Assembly: GCA_002404055.1 (NCBI GenBank)
Contig: DHIZ01000113.1
Coordinates: 1 to 11,545 of the forward strand
Source: Chloroflexi bacterium UBA4733
Lineage (GTDB): Bacteria; Chloroflexota; UBA4733
Reading direction: 5' to 3'
DNA: 11,545 nt
A program made the position numbers and the translations under genes. Shown here one piece after another: positions 7,820 to 11,545 of this stretch. The notes beneath the pieces were generated by a model. That model had not been told where the DNA came from. It saw only the letters and a program-made list of their open reading frames with translations, and did no database searches. Each line of letters starts with the position of its first letter. Position 1 is the first letter of the stretch.

Positions 7820-7834
7820 GTTGGACAGCAAAGG

Positions 7835-8530
7835 CTAGGCCCAGTCCGGCCAGTTCAGCGTGAGACCATATACGCCCAACGCCAGCACTCGGCGCAGTGT
7901 CTCCTTATCGGCGATGCCCCAGGTTCGCACGTCCATCCCGGCACGCCGCACTGCCGCCATGGCTTCCGGCGTCAGATTACTGTTGTGAATCGATATCTGG
8001 GCGATGCCGATTGAACGGCAGAGCGTGAGGGTATCATCGGCCAGTTCTCGTGTCAGGAAAGCCAGGCTCGCCTCGGGGCTGGCGGTGCGTAGCCGCTGCA
8101 GGCTGTCGAACTGGAAGGACGTGAACTGCACGCGGTCGTGCAGCCGGCGGGAGGTGATCATGGCAGCCAGAGCCGGTTCGACGCCTGCGGCTTTGATCTC
8201 CAGCCAGAAGTGGGTGCGGTCGGCGTAGCGATCCAGGAAGGCCGCGAGCGTCGGCACGCGCTGGCCGGCGAAGCTGGAGGAAAAGTGGCTGCCGGCGTCG
8301 AGTTGCTGGAGACCTGCCAGCGTCATGCCGGCAACTTCGCCACTGCCGTTGGTGGTGCGGTCGACTGTGGCGTCGTGCAGCAGCACCAGGACGCCGTCGC
8401 TGGTCGCCCTGATGTCCGTCTCGATGCCGTCGATGGGCATTTCTAGCGCCCGGTCGAAGGCAGCAAAGGTGTTTTCAGGCGCGTAGCCGGAGGCGCCGCG
8501 GTGGGCGTAGATCAGGGTCACGATCATCAT
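7835..8530 (-). CDS. Glycerophosphodiester phosphodiesterase (GDPD family)
   Basis: GDPD enzymes hydrolyse glycerophosphodiesters to an alcohol plus glycerol 3-phosphate in a metal-dependent TIM barrel. Numbering from the ATG at 8530 (231 residues): YAHRGASGYAPENT (8-21) holds His10-Arg11 and the Glu19-Asn20 pair, GIETDI (35-40) holds metal ligands Glu37 and Asp39, and VLVLLHD (47-53) holds the second catalytic His52. FWLEIKAAG supplies the later Glu-Lys. No signal peptide is seen, so a cytoplasmic UgpQ/GlpQ2-like role is likely. The start is ambiguous: tandem ATGs at 8530 and 8527 and a GTG at 8521 follow one AAAGGA element at 0, 3 and 9 bases; the GTG has the best spacing, and a TTG at 8542 is least likely. 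It ends in TAG, 15 bases from the convergent GT2 gene, and is divergent from the SDR gene. Confidence 0.93.
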   Translation of the reverse strand: MMIVTLIYAHRGASGYAPENTFAAFDRALEMPIDGIETDIRATSDGVLVLLHDATVDRTTNGSGEVAGMTLAGLQQLDAGSHFSSSFAGQRVPTLAAFLDRYADRTHFWLEIKAAGVEPALAAMITSRRLHDRVQFTSFQFDSLQRLRTASPEASLAFLTRELADDTLTLCRSIGIAQISIHNSNLTPEAMAAVRRAGMDVRTWGIADKETLRRVLALGVYGLTLNWPDWA

Positions 8531-8625
8531 TCCTTTCAGCAAGCCGGCGTGATTTCGCGCGCGCCATCCTGGAGATTATCATTATGCGGACATTCATGCC
8601 GCCAGCAAGAAGGAATGAGGGTGTT
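8531..8625. promoter_or_regulatory. Divergent intergenic region between the GDPD and SDR genes
   Basis: About 95 bases must hold promoters for both divergent units. On the plus strand TATCAT (8577-8582) is a possible -10 for the SDR operon, but its -35 partner (TTTCGC near 8553) is poor. AAAGGA just before the GDPD start is its ribosome site on the minus strand. GAGGG at 8617-8621 is the ribosome site for the SDR GTG at 8626. Promoter assignment is weak. Confidence 0.35.
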
Positions 8626-9363
8626 GTGCGTTTAGTCGGGAAGATCGCGCTTGTGACAGGCGCCGCCCGCGGCATCGGCCGCGGTATCGCCGAGAAGTTG
8701 GGGGCCGAGGGCGCTGATCTCGCAATAGTCGATTTGCATGCAGACGCCATGCTTGATACAGCGCGGGTGGTGGCGGCTTCTGGGCGGCGCGTCCTGACGC
8801 TGGGGGCTGATGTTGGGGACCGTGTACAGGCCGACAGTGTCGTGGCAAGGGCCATTGTGTACTTCGGACAGCTCGACATCCTGGTGAACTGCGCCGGCAT
8901 CAACCGCGACGCTATCCTGCACCGGATGACCGACGAGCAATGGGACGACGTGATCCGCGTTGACCTTTCCGCTGTCTTCTACCTCACGCGCGCCGCCGCA
9001 CTCCACATGCGCCAGCGCGGGAGCGGACGCATCATCAACATCTCGTCGGCCTCCTGGCAGGGCAACGTCGGACAGGCCAACTACGCGGCGGCCAAGGCCG
9101 GGGTGATCGGGCTGACGAAGACCGCCGCGCGGGAGCTGGCGCCGAAAGGGGTGACGGCTAATGCCATCTGCCCCGGCTTTATCGAGACGGAGATGACGCG
9201 CGCCGTATCACCGGAGGCCTGGGAGCGCATCGCCAGTCGCATTCCTATGGGTCGGGTCGGCAAACCAGAGGATGTCGGCAACGTGGTGGCCTTCCTGGCG
9301 TCGGACGAGGCCAGCTACGTCACCGGCGAGGTTATCAACGTGGGCGGCGGCCTGGTCCTGTGA
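8626..9363 (+). CDS. FabG-like short-chain dehydrogenase/reductase, probably NAD(H)-dependent
   Basis: Classical SDR of 245 residues, interconverting a 3-hydroxyacyl and 3-ketoacyl group or a related alcohol/ketone pair. Seen: TGAARGIG (11-18) dinucleotide loop, NCAG (88-91), NISSAS with the catalytic Ser near 140-141, and YAAAK giving Tyr153 and Lys157. The C-terminal part is FabG-like (CPGFIETEMT, GRVGKPEDVGNVVAFLASDEASYVTGEVINVGGG). Asp36 at the end of the second strand (IVDLHAD) normally selects NAD(H) over NADP(H), unlike typical biosynthetic FabG. The usual VNL of the central helix reads VDL. The GTG at 8626 was chosen because GAGGG lies 4 bases upstream and the product begins like FabG (RLVGKIALVTG). 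An ATG at 8584 with GGAG 9 bases upstream would add 14 atypical residues. It overlaps the CoA-transferase start by 4 bases. Confidence 0.92.
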   Translation: MRLVGKIALVTGAARGIGRGIAEKLGAEGADLAIVDLHADAMLDTARVVAASGRRVLTLGADVGDRVQADSVVARAIVYFGQLDILVNCAGINRDAILHRMTDEQWDDVIRVDLSAVFYLTRAAALHMRQRGSGRIINISSASWQGNVGQANYAAAKAGVIGLTKTAARELAPKGVTANAICPGFIETEMTRAVSPEAWERIASRIPMGRVGKPEDVGNVVAFLASDEASYVTGEVINVGGGLVL

Positions 9364-10958
9364 GACGGTCGCCGCAGGTACTCTCGGCCTCGGACGCCGC
9401 GGGGCTGATTATCGACGGCCAAACAGTGGCCAGCACCGGCTTCAGCATGACCGGTGTTGCGGAGGCGCTCTATCGCGCGATTGAGGCGCGCTTCCTCCGC
9501 GACGGGCACCCCCGCGACCTGACGCTCGTCCACTCTGCCGGGCAGTCGGACCGCGTCAACGGCATGCAGCGTTGGGCGAAGCCGGGACTGTTGGCACGCA
9601 TTATCGGCTCGCATTGGGGCATGGCGCCGAAAATGGCGGAGTTGATCGCTGCTAATGGCCTGGCCTGTCACTGCCTGCCCCAGGGACAGTTGACGCACCT
9701 CTACCGCGCCATCGCCGGCGGCCAGCCAGGGCTGGTGTCCACGATCGGCTTGCACACGTTCGTCGATCCCCGCCGTCAGGGCGGGCGTGTTAACGCGCGG
9801 GCGATGGCTGAGCAGTCGCTGGTGGAGTTGATCACACTCGGCGGCCAGGAAGCGCTTTGGTACAAGTCGTTCCCGATCCACGTCGCCATCGTGCGCGGCA
9901 CGACCGCCGACACCGCCGGCAATGTCATGGCCGAGGAAGAACCCTTGCGGCTAGAACTGCTGACGCTGGCACAGGCTGCCAAGAACTCAGGGGGCATCGT
10001 CATTTGCCAGGTGAAGCGCCTGGTCGAGCCGGGCGCGTTGCCGCCCTTGCACGTCGCCCTGCCGGGGATGCTGGTGGATGTGCTCGTCGTCGCTGAGCAG
10101 CCGGACGAGACGCACCGCCAGACGTCGTCCTGGGCTTTCCACTCGCCCTTGATTGCCGCAGGTGGGGGGCGGGAAGTTCCTGTTTTGACAGCAAGCAGCA
10201 GTCACGACCTGGCCCTGGACGTACGCATGCTCATCGGGCGGCGGGCGGCGTTGGAGCTCTTCCCAGGGGCACTGGTCAATCTCGGCACCGGCATCCCCGG
10301 CGACGCCGTGGGTCCGGTGGCCGCCGAGGCCGGCGTTGCAGCGCAGATCACCCTCAGCATCGAGTCGGGCACTGCCGGAGGCGTCCCGGCGGGCGGTGGG
10401 GACTTTGGCGTGGCGCAGTACCCGGACGCCATCATCGGCCACGCTGAGCAGTTCGACTATTACAACGGTGGCGCCGTCGACCTTTGCTATATGGGTGCGG
10501 GCGAAATTGACAACGCCGGCAATGTCAATGTCAGCAAGCTCGGTGGGCGAATGACGGGCTGTGGCGGCTTCATCGACATTACCCAACCGGCGCGCAAGGT
10601 CGTCTTCTGCGCCACGTTTTCTTCCGGTGGTCTACGTGTTGCCAGCGGCGATGGCGCCTTGCGCATCCTGCAGGAAGGGCGCTACCCCAAGTTCGTGCGC
10701 GAGGTGGCGCAGACCACCTTCTCCGCCGAGGAAGCCTTGCGCCGTCGACAGCCGGTTCTCTTCGTCACCGAGCGAGCGGTATTTGAACTGACGGAAGCTG
10801 GGCTGCGCCTGGTCGAAGTCGCGCCCGGCATCGACGTGCAGCGCGACGTGCTGGACAAATTGCCATTCACGCCGTTGGTGGCCGACCCTTTGCCGACGAT
10901 GGATGCGGCGATCTTCCGGGCAGGGCCGCTGCGACCGCTACAGTCGCGGTTCGAGTGA
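9360..10958 (+). CDS. Acyl-CoA:acetate/3-ketoacid CoA-transferase, YdiF/propionate CoA-transferase type
   Basis: Family I CoA-transferases move CoA between a short-chain acyl-CoA and a free carboxylate through a glutamyl-CoA thioester. At 532 residues this is the fused alpha-beta form like E. coli YdiF and clostridial Pct, not the two-gene AtoDA type. The first half shows STGFSMTGVAEALYRAIE and, later, TLAQAAKNSGGIVICQVKRL. The second half shows LVNLGTGIPGDA, then TLSIESGTAGG, where Glu335 fits the catalytic glutamate. FDYYNGGAVDLCYMGAGEID and GNVNVSKLGGRMTGCGGFIDI are also family-typical. The GTG start lies within the SDR stop (GTGA), tying it to a 3-hydroxyacyl/3-keto dehydrogenase and suggesting acetoacetate, hydroxybutyrate or propionate metabolism. 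The true acyl substrate cannot be read from sequence. Its 3' end overlaps by about 20 bases the readthrough tail of the convergent PIN pseudogene. Confidence 0.93.
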   Translation: MRRSPQVLSASDAAGLIIDGQTVASTGFSMTGVAEALYRAIEARFLRDGHPRDLTLVHSAGQSDRVNGMQRWAKPGLLARIIGSHWGMAPKMAELIAANGLACHCLPQGQLTHLYRAIAGGQPGLVSTIGLHTFVDPRRQGGRVNARAMAEQSLVELITLGGQEALWYKSFPIHVAIVRGTTADTAGNVMAEEEPLRLELLTLAQAAKNSGGIVICQVKRLVEPGALPPLHVALPGMLVDVLVVAEQPDETHRQTSSWAFHSPLIAAGGGREVPVLTASSSHDLALDVRMLIGRRAALELFPGALVNLGTGIPGDAVGPVAAEAGVAAQITLSIESGTAGGVPAGGGDFGVAQYPDAIIGHAEQFDYYNGGAVDLCYMGAGEIDNAGNVNVSKLGGRMTGCGGFIDITQPARKVVFCATFSSGGLRVASGDGALRILQEGRYPKFVREVAQTTFSAEEALRRRQPVLFVTERAVFELTEAGLRLVEVAPGIDVQRDVLDKLPFTPLVADPLPTMDAAIFRAGPLRPLQSRFE

Positions 10959-11009
10959 CTCTGAAGGAGGTGGTTCTGCCTCTAGTTCGGACAGTAACGT
11001 CTCAGTAAC

Positions 11010-11402
11010 TCAAGTCGCGCAGCCGCAGCCCAGGAAGTCGGCATCGCGGGTCCAGATGCCCGCCTCCAATATGAGCGCGGCGGCGACCGTGGGCCAGTCG
11101 TCTGGATCACGAGGGATTCGCTTCAGTGCCTTACCTTCCAGGGCTTTATACCGTTCTGCCGGCACGACAGCGATGCGGTTATGGATGAGACGTAGGGCGC
11201 GATTGAGCAACTCGTCGCCAGCCGCCTGAGAAACGCGACCGTTCCGAACCAGCAATGAGACTCTCCGGCGCAACTCGTGACGCGCTTCACCTCATGCTCG
11301 TTCAGCGATTGACAACTCGAGCCGGACGTTTCCGACCAACTCTTGACCACGGAATCGAAGTAATTCTGCCACCAGAATGTTGGCGTCAACGACCAGCGGC
11401 AT
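11010..11402 (-). pseudogene. PIN-domain ribonuclease (VapC-like toxin), broken by in-frame TGA at codon 37
   Basis: Reading from an ATG at 11402, one frame gives PLVVDANILVAELLRFRGQ, then ELSIAERA, then TGA (11294-11292), and continues in the same frame as GEARHELRRRVSLLVRNG to RIPRDPDDWPTVAAALIL and GIWTRDADFLGCGCAT before a second TGA (11012-11010). PIN domains are metal-dependent RNases with about four acidic residues; here Asp6, Glu43, Asp101/102 and Asp120/122 fit. No frameshift is needed, only one nonsense codon, in a position (AERA-x-GEARHEL) where family members as I recall them carry Trp. After the second TGA the frame reads VTETLLSELEAEP and stops at TAG 10940-10938, which resembles the family's usual ATW-TETL tail. 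A part starting at TTG 11273 could still be made but would lack Asp6. No antitoxin gene is adjacent. A sequencing error at 11292 is the main alternative. Confidence 0.82.
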
Positions 11403-11403
11403 C

Positions 11404-11545
11404 GTACCCGTTCACGGGGGGCAAGGGAACAGAGAAGGGATAGGCTGGCCGGCGTGCTGTGCGGAGCAGACGGCGGTGAGGTAGTCGAGGAGTGGACGCT
11501 GCTGTTGCTGGCAGCACCCGTAAGCGGGTACCCGAGCGACGGAGA
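11404..11545 (-). mobile_element. Probable end of an IS66-type insertion sequence with transposase C-terminus (partial)
   Basis: A minus-strand frame enters from the right edge and ends at TGA 11414-11412; its end reads QQQQRPLLDYLTAV then CSAQHAGQPIPSLFPCPP. A Leu/Asp-Tyr-Leu segment followed by GQP-PSL resembles the C-terminus of IS66-family transposases as I remember them. Immediately downstream the minus strand reads CCGTGAACGGGTAC, close to the CGTGAACGGTTAC-type ends of that family, finishing at 11404, two bases before the PIN start codon. GTAAGCGGGTACCCG at 11520-11534 is a second IS66-end-like sequence. Only 44 codons are visible and no database search was possible, so this is tentative; a fragment of an unrelated ORF is the alternative. 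Confidence 0.35.

Noticed and set aside
7820..7834. Bidirectional terminator between the convergent GT2 and GDPD genes.
   Set aside because: The gap is only 15 bases and I saw no stem with a T tract around it.
11010..11402. Use of TGA as a Trp codon by this organism.
   Set aside because: TGA ends nearly every other gene here, including overlaps that depend on it, and TGG is the normal Trp codon throughout; local gene decay is simpler.
11403..11545. A VapB-type antitoxin gene upstream of the PIN gene.
   Set aside because: No frame here reads like a ribbon-helix-helix or AbrB-type protein; the only open frame ends in a transposase-like tail.
1..11545. tRNA, rRNA genes or a CRISPR array.
   Set aside because: No cloverleaf-like segment, rRNA core sequence or regularly spaced repeat was seen; nearly all the window is accounted for by protein genes.

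Overview
This is a compact, high-GC bacterial chromosomal window, about 96% coding. Gene content and style suggest Chloroflexota or a similar high-GC thermophile-type lineage. The main clues are a DUF2723 GT-C enzyme, a GT39-like enzyme with a C-terminal beta-sandwich, many GTG starts and 4-base start/stop overlaps. The taxonomic call is inference from family recollection and was not tested. There is no rRNA, tRNA or CRISPR array, and no gene-free stretch over 300 bases.

Region 1 (1-3009, minus strand) is a housekeeping operon read right to left: thiL, tsaE, tsaB, tsaD, each overlapping the next by 4 bases. ThiL makes thiamine diphosphate. TsaE, TsaB and TsaD form the complex that installs t6A at A37 of ANN-decoding tRNAs. 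tsaD runs off the left edge. TsaC, which supplies the threonylcarbamoyl-AMP, is not in the window, and no rimI lies between tsaB and tsaD.

Region 2 (3197-7819, plus strand, divergent from region 1) is a membrane glycosylation module: an unrecognised 77-residue protein, a DUF2723/TMEM260-like GT-C glycosyltransferase, a GT39/ArnT-like GT-C glycosyltransferase with a C-terminal beta-sandwich, and a DPM1-like family 2 glycosyltransferase. The simplest model is that the GT2 enzyme charges a polyprenyl phosphate with a hexose, and the GT-C enzymes transfer that sugar to protein or glycan outside the membrane.

Region 3 (7835-8530, minus strand) is a glycerophosphodiester phosphodiesterase, convergent with the GT2 gene 15 bases away. 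Region 4 (8626-10958, plus strand) is a two-gene unit: a FabG-like short-chain dehydrogenase whose Asp36 suggests NAD(H) use, overlapping a YdiF/Pct-type acyl-CoA:carboxylate CoA-transferase. It probably acts in 3-hydroxyacyl/3-ketoacyl-CoA or short-chain acid metabolism.

Region 5 (10938-11545, minus strand) is the accessory part. A PIN-domain toxin-type gene is broken by an in-frame TGA at codon 37, and a second TGA at codon 131 is followed by what reads like the family's normal C-terminal tail. Both TGAs sit where this family appears to carry Trp. Two bases before its start codon begins a sequence resembling an IS66-type element end with the last residues of a transposase. The likely story is an orphaned, decaying toxin gene cut off from its promoter and antitoxin by an insertion. 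I see no clear evidence of a wholly new biological system. The best leads are the PIN pseudogene with its insertion junction, and the unrecognised small protein coupled to the DUF2723 enzyme.
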